NCBI RefSeq assembly: GCF_016741935.1
Contig: NZ_JAERRG010000016.1
Coordinates: 186,001 to 250,000 of the forward strand
Direction of reading: 5' to 3'
DNA from: Streptomyces endocoffeicus
Lineage (GTDB): Bacteria; Actinomycetota; Actinomycetes; Streptomycetales; Streptomycetaceae
Length of the DNA: 64,000 bases
A program made the translations under genes and the position numbers. The notes under the pieces are model-generated. The model worked only from the letters and a program-made list of their open reading frames with translations. It was not told the origin of the DNA and did no database searches. Shown here one piece after another: positions 15,053 to 23,201 of this stretch. Every line of letters begins with the position of its first letter. Position 1 is the stretch's first letter.

Positions 15053-15466
15053 ATGATCGAAGGCATCCACACCGAGAACGCCCCGTTCGTACGCTTCCCC
15101 GACGGCACCGAGCCCCCGCTGTCCCAGGCCATCAGGACCGGTGACCTGATCTTCACCTCCGGGCAGGGGCCGCTCGACCCCGTTACGCACGAGATACCGA
15201 CCGACTTCGACGCCCAGGCGCGGCAGGTTCTGCGTAACCTCGTGGCGGTCTTCGTCGCGGCTGGTGGCGGCAAGGACCTGATCGTCAAGTGCACCTGCTA
15301 CCTCAGCGACCGCAGCCACTTCGCCGCCTTCAACCGCGTATACGGGGAGTTCTTCGCGGATTGCTCTCCGCTGCCCGCCCGGACCACGGTGGTCACGCAA
15401 CTCGTCCGCGATGGCGTGCTCATCGAAATCGACGGCGTCGCCGCGGTCGCCCCGGCAGGGCGGTAA
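15053..15466 (+). CDS. RidA family protein (enamine/imine deaminase)
   Basis: 137 residues; AGGAG precedes the ATG by 9 nt. The RidA core is visible: S-Q-A-I-R-T-G-D-L-I-F-T-S-G-Q, then V-K-C-T-C-Y-L-S-D-R-S-H-F-A-A-F-N-R-V-Y-G-E-F-F, and P-A-R-T-T-V with the conserved substrate-binding Arg. Members hydrolyse reactive 2-aminoacrylate-type enamines released by PLP enzymes. It is not in an operon with a PLP enzyme here, but cystathionine gamma-synthase and threonine dehydratase, both sources of such intermediates, lie within 6 kb. A second RidA is at 57889. Confidence 0.9.
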   Translation: MIEGIHTENAPFVRFPDGTEPPLSQAIRTGDLIFTSGQGPLDPVTHEIPTDFDAQARQVLRNLVAVFVAAGGGKDLIVKCTCYLSDRSHFAAFNRVYGEFFADCSPLPARTTVVTQLVRDGVLIEIDGVAAVAPAGR

Positions 15467-15545
15467 ACGGTCGAGCGCGGGACATACAACTCCCGGATTC
15501 CGCACCCCGTTGGTCTTGGCCGGTCGCGCCGGCGACCAGCGACCT

Positions 15546-16205
15546 CTAGCCGTCCGCCGGGGCCACGCCGATTGGGCAGGAGACGCCCGTGCCGCCGATG
15601 CCGCAGTAGCCGGCCGGGTTTTTGTCCAAGTACTGCTGGTGGTAGGGCTCGGCCGGGTAGAAGGGGCCCGCGGGGAGGATTTCGGTGGTGATCTCGCCGT
15701 AGCCGGAGCTCGTCAGGACGGACTGGTAGGCGGTGCGGGAGGACTCGGCCTCGGACTGCTGCTCGGGGGAGTGGGAGTAGATCGCCGAGCGGTACTGGGT
15801 GCCGACGTCGTTGCCCTGGCGGAAGCCCTGGGTGGGGTCGTGGGACTCCCAGAAGACCTTCAGGAGGGCGGCGTAGGAGGTGATCTTCGGGTCGAAGACG
15901 ACGCGGACGGCCTCGGTGTGGCCGGTGAGGCCGCTGCAGACCTCCTCGTAGCTGGGGTTCTCGGTGTGGCCGCCCTGGTAGCCGACGAGCGTGGTCCACA
16001 CGCCCGGGGCCTCCCAGAACTTCCGCTCCGCGCCCCAGAAGCAGCCCAGGCCGAAGTCGGCGACGACCAGGCCCTCCGGGTAGGGGCCGGTCAGGGGGTT
16101 GCCGAGGACCGTGTGGCGGTCGGGCACGCTGAAGCCCGGTTCGGGGCGGCCCTTCAGCGCCTCCTCGGCGGTGGGGAGGTGGTTCCTGTGGCGGCTGAAC
16201 AGCAT
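15546..16205 (-). CDS. msrA: Peptide-methionine (S)-S-oxide reductase MsrA
   Basis: 219 residues; GAGGAG 7 nt upstream of the ATG. The catalytic G-C-F-W-G-A-E contains Cys55, and the C-terminal resolving cysteines are Cys201 and Cys210 in G-Y-C-G-I-G-G-T-G-V-S-C-P-I-G. The Y-x-G-G-x-T-x-N-P-x-Y-x-E-V-C segment and Y-R-S-A-I-Y complete the family signature. It repairs oxidised methionine in cytosolic proteins using thioredoxin. The leader carries a run of short GTC-rich repeats at 16244-16292. Cystathionine gamma-synthase, in methionine synthesis, lies 1.4 kb away but is transcribed the other way. Confidence 0.96.
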   Translation of the reverse strand: MLFSRHRNHLPTAEEALKGRPEPGFSVPDRHTVLGNPLTGPYPEGLVVADFGLGCFWGAERKFWEAPGVWTTLVGYQGGHTENPSYEEVCSGLTGHTEAVRVVFDPKITSYAALLKVFWESHDPTQGFRQGNDVGTQYRSAIYSHSPEQQSEAESSRTAYQSVLTSSGYGEITTEILPAGPFYPAEPYHQQYLDKNPAGYCGIGGTGVSCPIGVAPADG

Positions 16206-16243
16206 CTTCGGGCTCCTCGCGGGACGGGTACGGGGGCTGCCAC

Positions 16244-16292
16244 GTCCTTCGTCGTAGTCCTTCGTCGTACGTCGTCGTACGTCGTCGTACGT
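16244..16292. repeat. Short tandem repeats in the msrA leader
   Basis: GTCCTTCGTCGTA occurs twice (16244-16256, 16257-16269), then the 10-bp unit TACGTCGTCG twice (16268-16287) with a partial third. TACGTCGTCGTAC is nearly self-complementary. Located between msrA and the next gene's stop. Confidence 0.65.
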
Positions 16293-16382
16293 TCTTTGCG
16301 GTCTTCGTCTTATACGAGTGCGCGGCGCATTTCCTTCAACGGGTACGGGGCTACCGGAATTCCGGGCCGTTCGCGGCCCCCC

Positions 16383-17480
16383 TCACCGCGGCAGCGTCGC
16401 CGGGGTGCCGCCGCCGCCCTCCCAGCCCGCCACCGCCAGCGCCCGGTAGACCGTGTACTCGGCCGCCGGGTCCACTCCGTACGACCACGGGACCGCACCC
16501 ACATGGCCGTCCACATGGCGCAGCTGCTCCAGGGCCTCCGCGTACCGCTCCGCGCGGACCAGGAAGAAGACCAGCAGGTGGCGGACGTGCGGCAGTACCG
16601 GGTGATCGGCCGGGGCCTGGCGGACGGCGTAGAGGGCGCCCTCCATCGCCTTGGTGATCACCTCGCTGCGGTAGAGGGTGCGCACGAGGTTGGCCTCCGG
16701 CAGGTGCTCGAAGACGCCGAAGAGGGGGAGGGCGGGCAGCAGGCTCTTCGCGGGGGCGGAGGCGGCGGCCGCGTGGGTGAAGGCGTCGGCGCGGTCCTGG
16801 GAGCCATGCCACTTCTCGCACCAGTAGTGGAGGGCGGCCAGGTGGGCGCCCATGTGGTGCGGGGCGAGCTTGGTGACCTTGGTCCACAGCTCCTCGAAGT
16901 CGGCCTGCCGGTAGGCCAGCCCGCGGGCCACGCCGAGTTCGACGATGTGCGGAACCGGGTCCTCCGGGGCCAGCCGGGCCGCCTCGTGGCAGACGTCCCG
17001 GGCCTCCTCCAGGATCATCCGGAAGTCCTGCGAGGACGGGTCGAGCAGCGCCTGGCGGACCAGGAACTCCGCGTGCACCGCCGCCGCGCCCGGGTCCTCG
17101 GGGGCCGCCACCCGCCAGGTGCGCAGCCACATGCCGCCCTGGCCGGGGGCCTGGGCGAGCTCGAAGGCCGCCGCCCCGGCCAGTGTCTGCACCCGCTGCC
17201 AGCGCAGCTCCGAGGTGGCGTCGGTGAGCGCGAGCAGACGGGCGGCCGGCTGCCAGTCCTGCCGGGCCTGGACCTCTTCCAGCGCGTCGATCAGCTGCCG
17301 GTCCGGGCCGGGCAGCCGTACGTCCAGCCGTTCGCGCGGGACGAAGCCGTACTCCTGCGGGTCCGAGGCGCGCATCGCGCCCTGCATGGCCCCGCGGCCC
17401 CCGCGCATCCGCCGCAATGCCGGTACGACGATCAGCCCGCCGATCATGACGATGGCGATGAGGAAGATCAGAAGCTCCAT
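16383..17480 (-). CDS. Membrane-anchored TPR-like hypothetical protein
   Basis: 365 residues. One N-terminal hydrophobic helix (MELLIFLIAIVMIGGLIVV) followed by R-R-M-R-G-G-R-G, a typical N-in anchor with a cytosolic body. The remainder is all-helical with repeated W/L/A helical pairs (A-A-A-F-E-L, A-A-R-L-A-P-E-D-P-V-P-H, A-L-H-Y-W-C-E-K-W-H), consistent with TPR-like superhelix, but no strict TPR consensus is met. From memory, a protein like this sits next to cystathionine gamma-synthase in S. coelicolor as well. It is divergent from that gene (142 bp). Function unknown. Confidence 0.7.
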   Translation of the reverse strand: MELLIFLIAIVMIGGLIVVPALRRMRGGRGAMQGAMRASDPQEYGFVPRERLDVRLPGPDRQLIDALEEVQARQDWQPAARLLALTDATSELRWQRVQTLAGAAAFELAQAPGQGGMWLRTWRVAAPEDPGAAAVHAEFLVRQALLDPSSQDFRMILEEARDVCHEAARLAPEDPVPHIVELGVARGLAYRQADFEELWTKVTKLAPHHMGAHLAALHYWCEKWHGSQDRADAFTHAAAASAPAKSLLPALPLFGVFEHLPEANLVRTLYRSEVITKAMEGALYAVRQAPADHPVLPHVRHLLVFFLVRAERYAEALEQLRHVDGHVGAVPWSYGVDPAAEYTVYRALAVAGWEGGGGTPATLPR

Positions 17481-17622
17481 GAGGTGTCCCCGTGTGAAGG
17501 CCCGTAACGGCTTGTGGTGCGGAACGGCTTGTGGTCCAGCCTATGCGCCCCGGTCCTCGTTCCTCTGCGCCCCGGTAGTCGTTGAATCCAGCACGGGCGC
17601 GTCGGGCGTTACGCTCGGGCCC

Positions 17623-18786
17623 ATGAGCCACCAGCACCCCCAGGGGCATCCTCAGAGTTTCGAGACGCTCGCCATCCACGCGGGCCAGGAGGCGGACTCC
17701 CTCACCGGCGCCGTCGTCCCCCCGATCTACCAGGTCTCCACCTACAAGCAGGACGGCGTGGGGGGTCTGCGGGGCGGCTATGAGTACAGCCGTTCCGCCA
17801 ACCCCACCCGCACCGCGCTCGAGGAGAACCTGGCGGCGCTGGAGGGCGGCAGCCGTGGCCTGGCCTTCGCCTCGGGTCTCGCCGCCGAGGACTGCCTGCT
17901 GCGCACGCTCCTGGCGCCGGGCGACCACGTCGTGATCCCGAACGACGCGTACGGCGGTACGTTCCGCCTGTTCGCGAAGGTCGTGGAGCGCTGGGGCGTG
18001 GAGTGGTCGGTCGCCGACAGCTCCGACCCGGCGGCGGTACGGGCCGCGCTCCGCCCCCGTACGAAGGTGATCTGGGTCGAGACCCCCAGCAACCCGCTGC
18101 TCGGCATCACCGACATCGCCGCCGTCGCCGATGTCGCCCGCACCGCGGGGGCCCGGCTGGTGGTGGACAACACCTTCGCCAGCCCCTACCTCCAGCAGCC
18201 GCTCGCGCTCGGCGCGGACGTCGTGGTGCACTCCACCACCAAGTACATGGGTGGGCACTCGGACGTCGTCGGCGGTGCGCTGATCGTCTCCGACACCGGC
18301 CTCGGCGATGAACTCGCCTTCCACCAGAACGCGATGGGCGCCATCGCCGGGCCCTTCGACTCCTGGCTGGTGATGCGCGGCATCAAGACCCTCGCCGTCC
18401 GGATGGACCGGCACAGCGCCAACGCCACGCGGATCGCCGAGATGCTCACCGCGCACCCCAAGGTGACCCAGGTCTACTACCCGGGGCTGCCGGAGCACGT
18501 GGGGCACGAGATCGCGGCCAAGCAGATGCGGGCCTTCGGCGGCATGGTGTCGTTCCGGGTCGCGGGCGGCGAGGAGGCGGCGGTCGAGGTGTGCGACCGG
18601 GCGCGGCTGTTCACGCTGGGGGAGTCCCTCGGTGGTGTCGAGTCGCTGATCGAGCACCCGGGGCGGATGACGCACGCCTCGGCGGCGGGCTCGGCGCTCG
18701 AGGTGCCGGCCGATCTCGTACGGCTGTCGGTCGGCATCGAGTCGGTCGACGATCTGCTGATGGATCTGGGCCAGGCTCTGGGCTGA
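17623..18786 (+). CDS. metB: Cystathionine gamma-synthase
   Basis: 387 residues from the ATG at 17623. No ribosome site is present; TACGCT 7 nt before the ATG could be a -10 box, which would give a leaderless message. PLP-dependent Cys/Met metabolism enzyme: T-L-A-I-H-A-G-Q-E near the start, Y-E-Y-S-R-S-A-N-P-T, D-N-T-F-A-S-P-Y-L-Q-Q-P, and Lys207 in S-T-T-K-Y-M-G-G-H-S-D as the Schiff-base lysine. The C-terminal S-L-G-G-V-E-S-L-I-E-H-P block separates the gamma-synthase/lyase group from methionine gamma-lyase only weakly; a cystathionine gamma-lyase role is possible. It makes (or splits) cystathionine in methionine/cysteine interconversion. Confidence 0.9.
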   Translation: MSHQHPQGHPQSFETLAIHAGQEADSLTGAVVPPIYQVSTYKQDGVGGLRGGYEYSRSANPTRTALEENLAALEGGSRGLAFASGLAAEDCLLRTLLAPGDHVVIPNDAYGGTFRLFAKVVERWGVEWSVADSSDPAAVRAALRPRTKVIWVETPSNPLLGITDIAAVADVARTAGARLVVDNTFASPYLQQPLALGADVVVHSTTKYMGGHSDVVGGALIVSDTGLGDELAFHQNAMGAIAGPFDSWLVMRGIKTLAVRMDRHSANATRIAEMLTAHPKVTQVYYPGLPEHVGHEIAAKQMRAFGGMVSFRVAGGEEAAVEVCDRARLFTLGESLGGVESLIEHPGRMTHASAAGSALEVPADLVRLSVGIESVDDLLMDLGQALG

Positions 18787-18810
18787 GGTCTGAGGTCTGA
18801 GGTCTGAGGT
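18783..18810. repeat. 7-bp tandem repeat across the metB stop codon
   Basis: CTGAGGT repeated four times exactly, followed by CTGG. The stop codon of the preceding gene (TGA, 18784-18786) is in the first unit, so TGA recurs every 7 bp in shifting frames. Confidence 0.8.
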
Positions 18811-18851
18811 CTGGACTTACGGACTTATGAGGGTGGTCACCTCCCTTGAGC

Positions 18852-18876
18852 GGTGACCGCCCCTCGAGTGGTCACC
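18852..18876. terminator. Hairpin between convergent genes
   Basis: GGTGACC (18852-18858) pairs with GGTCACC (18870-18876) over an 11-nt loop; GGGTGGTCACC at 18831-18841 can compete with GGTCACCACCC at 18870-18880. No T run. It lies after the cystathionine gamma-synthase gene and runs into the end of the convergent small membrane protein gene. Confidence 0.4.
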
Positions 18877-19126
18877 ACCCCTCGAGGGGCGGGGTGGTGT
18901 CGGTGGGCGGTGGCGCGGCCCACGGTTCGACGATCGCCGCCCAGACGCCGAACGCGACGACCGCGGCGAGCAGTAGCAGCCAGCCGATGGTGCGCACCAC
19001 CTGGTGGCGGTGGAGCATTCGCCGTCCTCGTTCGGCCGCCCGGCCCGCCAGATCCGGCGGCAGCGCCGGATGCGGGCCCTCCAGCATTCGGCGGACCTCG
19101 GTCTCCTTGCGGTCCGGGAAGCTCAT
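18872..19126 (-). CDS. Small single-span membrane protein coupled to an ECF sigma factor
   Basis: 84 residues. A charged N-terminal part (M-S-F-P-D-R-K-E-T-E-V-R-R-M-L-E-G-P, then R-A-A-E-R-G-R-R-M-L-H-R-H) leads into one hydrophobic helix (I-G-W-L-L-L-L-A-A-V-V-A-F-G-V-W-A-A-I-V) and a short proline-rich tail. Its ATG overlaps the stop of the sigma factor gene by 4 bp. Position and topology recall anti-sigma partners, but it is far shorter than usual and has no zinc (HxxxCxxC) motif. A membrane tether or regulator of the sigma factor is an inference. Confidence 0.7.
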   Translation of the reverse strand: MSFPDRKETEVRRMLEGPHPALPPDLAGRAAERGRRMLHRHQVVRTIGWLLLLAAVVAFGVWAAIVEPWAAPPPTDTTPPLEGW

Positions 19127-19788
19127 GGGGCGGCCCCGGCTCCTGCCTCGGCTCCGGCTCCGCCGTCGGCTCCTGCCTTGACCCCGGCTCCGGCGTCGGC
19201 CTCGGCTCCGGGGCCCGTCGCCCCGGGGGTCGCCCGGCTGTCGGTGGTGTCGGTGGTGCCGGTGGACGGTGGCGTTCCGGTGGAGGATGACGTTCCGGCG
19301 GACGGACGCGTTCCGGCGGACAGTGGCGTTCCAGTCGTGTCGCGCCGGGCCGCCGCGCTGCGCATCGCCGTGACCGCGCGGGTGCAGATCGCCCGAACAC
19401 GCTCGACCGGGAGGCCGAGCGCCGCCGCCGTCTGCTCCTCCGCGACCCCCTCGTACAGCCGCAGCACCAGCACCAGCCGCTCCTGCGGGGTGAGCCGGGC
19501 CAGGGTGCCGCCGCGCGGGCGGCGGTAGCGGTGGCCCCGGTGGGCGAAGAGGGCGGCCAGCGTCCGGCGGGTGTGGTCGTACGGATCCTCGCCGCGCAGC
19601 CGGTCCCAGCGGGCGTACGTGCGCGCGAGCGCGGCGGTCAGCAGGCGCTCGGCGGCTTCGGTGTCCCCCGTCGGCTCCCCCGTGAGCAGCGTGGCCGCAT
19701 GCAGCAGTCGGCCACCCGCGCCCGCGACGAATGCCTCGAACTCCCGGGCCCGGCGGCCATCCCGTGCTGCCCGCCGTTCTCGCACCAC
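19123..19788 (-). CDS. RNA polymerase ECF sigma factor, SigE-like family
   Basis: 221 residues from a GTG at 19788 (a second GTG follows directly; GGAGG-rich leader). Residues ~10-70 match sigma region 2 poorly conserved (F-E-A-F-V-A-G-A-G-G-R-L-L-H-A-A-T-L-L-T-G); residues ~95-150 are region 4 (L-T-P-Q-E-R-L-V-L-V-L-R-L-Y-E-G-V-A-E-E-Q-T-A-A-A-L-G-L-P-V-E-R-V), the HTH that reads the -35 box. The last ~70 residues are low-complexity Thr/Ser/Gly/Ala repeats (TGTP, SAGT, GAEA types), outside the fold. The second gene is a small membrane protein with a 4-bp overlap. Confidence 0.85.
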   Translation of the reverse strand: MVRERRAARDGRRAREFEAFVAGAGGRLLHAATLLTGEPTGDTEAAERLLTAALARTYARWDRLRGEDPYDHTRRTLAALFAHRGHRYRRPRGGTLARLTPQERLVLVLRLYEGVAEEQTAAALGLPVERVRAICTRAVTAMRSAAARRDTTGTPLSAGTRPSAGTSSSTGTPPSTGTTDTTDSRATPGATGPGAEADAGAGVKAGADGGAGAEAGAGAAP

Positions 19789-19857
19789 GCCCTCCGCCTC
19801 CCGTTCCTTTTAGGACACGGCAGGCACAGGCACCTGGTCAAGATGTCTGCGCCGGGG

Positions 19858-20358
19858 TCAGGTGGCGGGCGTCGCCTGGGGCACCGTGGTGTGCGCGGCG
19901 GAGAGGGCGACGTTGAAGCGGGTCAGGAGGTCGCAGAAGAGATCGCGCTCCTCCGTCGTCCAGTCCCCGGTCACGCGGGACATCAGATCGCGCCGTGACG
20001 AACGCACCTCCTCCAGGCGGGCCTTGCCCCTCGGGGAGAGCTGCAGCACGACCGCGCGGCCGTCCTCGGGGTGCGAGGTGCGCTTGACCATGCCGGAGTC
20101 GACCAGCGGGGCGACCTGGCGGGTCACGGTGGACGAGTCGATGCCCATGCTCCCCGCAAGCGCCTTGACCCCCATGGGGCCTTCCTGGTCGAGCCGGTTG
20201 AGCAGCAGATACGCGGCTCGGTCCATGGAATTGCGGGCCTGGCCGACGCCGCCGAGCCGGGTCTGTTCCGCACGGCGGGCGAAGACGGCGACCTGATGCT
20301 GGAGCGCGTCCAGTACGCCGGTGTCGAGTTGAGTCGTCATGTCCGATTGGGTGGGCAT
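19858..20358 (-). CDS. MarR family transcriptional regulator
   Basis: 166 residues from 20358; the ATG at 20340 (160 residues) is an alternative, as neither has a clear ribosome site. MarR winged helix: A-A-Y-L-L-L-N-R-L-D-Q-E-G-P-M-G-V-K-A-L-A-G-S-M-G-I-D-S-S-T-V-T-R-Q-V-A-P-L-V-D-S-G-M-V-K-R with wing D-G-R-A-V-V-L-Q-L-S. It is divergent from the threonine dehydratase gene (240 bp) with no obvious palindrome, so its target is not evident. Confidence 0.88.
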   Translation of the reverse strand: MPTQSDMTTQLDTGVLDALQHQVAVFARRAEQTRLGGVGQARNSMDRAAYLLLNRLDQEGPMGVKALAGSMGIDSSTVTRQVAPLVDSGMVKRTSHPEDGRAVVLQLSPRGKARLEEVRSSRRDLMSRVTGDWTTEERDLFCDLLTRFNVALSAAHTTVPQATPAT

Positions 20359-20598
20359 GGCCTAGGGCTCACTTCATGCGGTGGTCTGTGGGATGTGGCA
20401 CAGAGTACGCGGCTGGGAGCCCGCCCGTACGGGAGCTGCAGAAACCTGACGGCCATCGAGCCACAACCTGCCGTTCTGAGCCGTTCCCCGGCGCCGTGGA
20501 CCGTCGGCGGGCCCTGGTACGGCACCGGCATGACGCCAACCCGGGCACCGGCTCGGCCCGCGGGGGCCCGTCAGGGGTGAGCTGCCAGACTGGGGACC

Positions 20599-21996
20599 AT
20601 GGCTGCACGACACGGCGACGAGGACGGGCCCGGCTCCGGGTCCGGCCCGGCCTCGCACCTCACCTCTCCCGTCCCTGCGTCCGCCCCCGCGTCCGGGTCC
20701 GCGGGTACCGCGTCCGCGGGTTCCGTATCCGCGGGTTCCGTATCCGGAGGTTCCGTATCCCGGGGGTCCGAGGCGACCTCCGGGGGATCCGAGACGACGG
20801 TCACCCTCGACGACGTCCGCAGCGCGCAGAAGACGCTCTCGGGGGTCTCCCGGCTCACCGCGCTGGAGGGCAGCCGCTATCTGTCCGGCCTGGTCGGCGC
20901 GCCGGTCCACTTCAAGTGCGAGAACCTGCAGCGCACCGGGTCGTTCAAGCTGCGCGGCGGCTATGTGCGGATCGCGGGGCTCAGCCCCGAGGAGCGGGCG
21001 GCCGGGGTGGTCGCGGCGAGCGCCGGGAACCATGCGCAGGGCGTCGCCCTCGCGGCCTCGCTGCTGGGGGTGCGTTCGACGGTCTTCATGCCCGAGGGCG
21101 CACCGCTGCCGAAGATCGCGGCCACCCGGGACTACGGCGCCGAGGTGCAGCTGTGCGGCCAGATCGTGGACGAGACGATGCGGGCGGCGCAGGAGTACGC
21201 CGAGCGCACGGGCGCGGTCTTCATCCACCCCTTCGACCACCCGGACGTCATCGCCGGGCAGGGCACGGTGGGACTGGAGATCCTGGAGCAGTGCCCCGAG
21301 GTGCGCACTGTGGTGGTGGGTATCGGCGGGGGCGGGCTGGCCGCCGGGATCGCGGTGGCGGTGAAGGCGCTGCGGCCGGATGTGCGGGTGGTGGGGGTGC
21401 AGGCGGAGGGTGCCGCGGCGTATCCGCCGTCGCTGGCGGCCGGGCGGCCGGTGACGATCGACGCGCCCGTGACGATGGCGGACGGCATCAAGGTGGGGCG
21501 GCCGGGCGATGTGCCGTTCCAGATCATCGAGAACCTCGTCGACGAGGTCCGTACGGTCACCGAGGACGAGCTGTCCAGTGCGCTGCTGCTCTGCCTGGAG
21601 CGGGCGAAGCTGGTGGTGGAGCCCGCGGGTGCGAGCCCGGTGGCCGCGCTGCTGTCGGCGCCGGAGTCCTTCGAGGGGCCGGTGGTCGCGGTGCTCTCGG
21701 GCGGCAACGTCGATCCGCTGCTGATGCAGCGCATCCTGCGGCATGGCATGGCCGCGGCGGGGCGCTATCTGTCGCTGCGGCTGCGGCTCACCGACCGGCC
21801 GGGGGCGCTGGCCACGCTGCTGGCGGTGCTGTCGACGCTGGACGCCAATGTGCTCGACGTCAGCCATGTACGCACCAATCCGCGGCTCGGGCTGAGCGAG
21901 GCCGAGGTGGAGCTGCACCTGGAGACGAAGGGGCCGGACCACTGCGAGGACGTCCGAGAGGCGCTGCGCGGCGCCGGGTACACGGTGATGGCCTGA
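20599..21996 (+). CDS. ilvA: Threonine ammonia-lyase (threonine dehydratase) with C-terminal ACT domain
   Basis: 465 residues. PLP fold-type II enzyme: Lys117 in T-G-S-F-K-L-R-G-G is the PLP lysine, S-A-G-N-H-A-Q-G binds the substrate carboxylate, and G-I-G-G-G-G-L binds the PLP phosphate. Residues ~385-465 form one ACT domain (L-R-L-T-D-R-P-G-A-L-A-T-L-L-A-V-L), so allosteric control is likely. Converts threonine to 2-oxobutyrate, the first step to isoleucine and a source of propionyl units. The first ~65 residues are a low-complexity Ser/Gly/Ala/Val stretch (GSVSAGSVSGGSVS) encoded by a 15-bp DNA repeat and absent from typical members. The enamine it releases is a RidA substrate (RidA at 15053). 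Confidence 0.92.
   Translation: MAARHGDEDGPGSGSGPASHLTSPVPASAPASGSAGTASAGSVSAGSVSGGSVSRGSEATSGGSETTVTLDDVRSAQKTLSGVSRLTALEGSRYLSGLVGAPVHFKCENLQRTGSFKLRGGYVRIAGLSPEERAAGVVAASAGNHAQGVALAASLLGVRSTVFMPEGAPLPKIAATRDYGAEVQLCGQIVDETMRAAQEYAERTGAVFIHPFDHPDVIAGQGTVGLEILEQCPEVRTVVVGIGGGGLAAGIAVAVKALRPDVRVVGVQAEGAAAYPPSLAAGRPVTIDAPVTMADGIKVGRPGDVPFQIIENLVDEVRTVTEDELSSALLLCLERAKLVVEPAGASPVAALLSAPESFEGPVVAVLSGGNVDPLLMQRILRHGMAAAGRYLSLRLRLTDRPGALATLLAVLSTLDANVLDVSHVRTNPRLGLSEAEVELHLETKGPDHCEDVREALRGAGYTVMA
20701..20760 (+). repeat. 15-bp in-frame tandem repeat at the ilvA 5' end
   Basis: Four units of 15 bp at 20701-20715, 20716-20730, 20731-20745 and 20746-20760; the middle two are identical (GCGGGTTCCGTATCC). 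Encodes A/S-G-S/T-V/A-S five-residue repeats. Confidence 0.8.
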
Positions 21997-22182
21997 CGCC
22001 GGGGACGGGTCTGAGCCCGAGCCCGGGGACGGGTCTGACTCCGAGCCCGGGGGCGGGGCTTCTCTCGCGGGTCTCACGCACGTAGAGGCCCCGCGGCTCG
22101 CTTTCTTCATTTTGTTCGCCTCGCGTATGTCGCGATGTATCGCGTCTCGGTTACGATTGCCGTCCAGTTGCTGCCGAGCGCT

Positions 22183-22194
22183 GCCCATATGGGC
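22183..22194. promoter_or_regulatory. Perfect 12-bp palindrome upstream of the ABC exporter
   Basis: GCCCATATGGGC, centred ~57 bp before the start of the exporter ATPase. No regulator gene is adjacent. The same leader begins with two 24-bp imperfect repeats after ilvA (22000-22047). Confidence 0.35.
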
Positions 22195-22244
22195 GGACTT
22201 ATGCCTTGATTGAGTGGAACTGACCCAACCCCGGGAGTGCCAAC

Positions 22245-23201
22245 ATGCCAGGCGCTATTCACGCCGAGGGTCTGGTGAAGACCTTCGGTGACGTAAAGGC
22301 TCTGGACGGCGTCGATCTCGACGTACCGGAAGGAACCGTGCTCGGACTGCTCGGCCCCAATGGCGCCGGCAAGACCACCGCGGTGCGCGTGCTCACCACG
22401 CTGCTGCGCCCGGACAGCGGGACGGCGGTGGTCGCGGGGGTGGACGTGCTCAAGAACCCCAACGAAGTCCGTCGCTCCATCGGACTGTCCGGCCAGTTCG
22501 CCGCCGTGGACGAATATCTGACCGGCCGTGAGAACCTCCGAATGGTCGGCCAGCTCTACCAGTTGGGAGCGCGGGAGGCCAAAGCCCGCGCGAGTGAGCT
22601 GCTGGAGCGGTTCGGCCTCGCGGATGCGGCCGACCGCACCGCCAAGACGTACTCCGGCGGGATGCGCAGGAGGCTGGACCTCGCCGCGGCCCTGGTGGTC
22701 AGCCCGCCCGTGATGTTCATGGACGAGCCCACCACCGGTCTGGACCCGCGGAACAGACAGGCGCTGTGGGAGGTCATCCAGGAGCTGGTGGCCGGCGGTA
22801 CGACGCTGCTGCTGACCACGCAGTATCTGGAGGAGGCGGACCATCTGGCGCACGACATCTGCGTGATCGACCGCGGCCGGGTCATCGCCCGCGGCACCTC
22901 CGACCAGCTCAAGGCCCGTACGGGCGGCGAGCGCGTGGAGGTCGTGGTGCATGAGCGCGAGGACATCACGGCCACCGAGGAGGTCCTGCGGGTCCTGGGC
23001 AAGGGCGAGACGACGGTGCAGGAGCACACCCGTAAGGTCACCGTCCCGGTCGTGGGCGGCGCCAAGCTGCTCGCCGAGGTCATCCGCGAACTGGACACCC
23101 GTGGTGTCGAGATCGACGACATCGGGCTGCGCCGCCCGACCCTGGACGATGTATTCATCTCGCTCACCGGCCATGGCGCCGGGAAGGGGGAGGCGAAATG
23201 A
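22245..23201 (+). CDS. ABC transporter ATP-binding protein, DrrA-like
   Basis: 318 residues. Walker A G-P-N-G-A-G-K-T-T, Q-loop L-S-G-Q-F-A-A-V-D, signature Y-S-G-G-M-R-R-R-L-D-L-A, Walker B V-M-F-M-D-E-P-T-T-G-L-D, switch His in T-T-Q-Y-L-E-E-A-D context as is typical of the DrrA (daunorubicin resistance) group, and the DrrA-type C-terminal extension ending R-R-P-T-L-D-D-V-F-I-S-L-T-G-H. Such pairs export hydrophobic antibiotics or drugs. The permease gene overlaps by 4 bp. The substrate is unknown; no biosynthetic cluster is adjacent. Confidence 0.93.
   Translation: MPGAIHAEGLVKTFGDVKALDGVDLDVPEGTVLGLLGPNGAGKTTAVRVLTTLLRPDSGTAVVAGVDVLKNPNEVRRSIGLSGQFAAVDEYLTGRENLRMVGQLYQLGAREAKARASELLERFGLADAADRTAKTYSGGMRRRLDLAAALVVSPPVMFMDEPTTGLDPRNRQALWEVIQELVAGGTTLLLTTQYLEEADHLAHDICVIDRGRVIARGTSDQLKARTGGERVEVVVHEREDITATEEVLRVLGKGETTVQEHTRKVTVPVVGGAKLLAEVIRELDTRGVEIDDIGLRRPTLDDVFISLTGHGAGKGEAK

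Noticed and set aside
16351..18675. 774-codon - strand frame over the cystathionine gamma-synthase gene
   Set aside because: Shadow frame with no recognisable fold, covering two well-supported genes.
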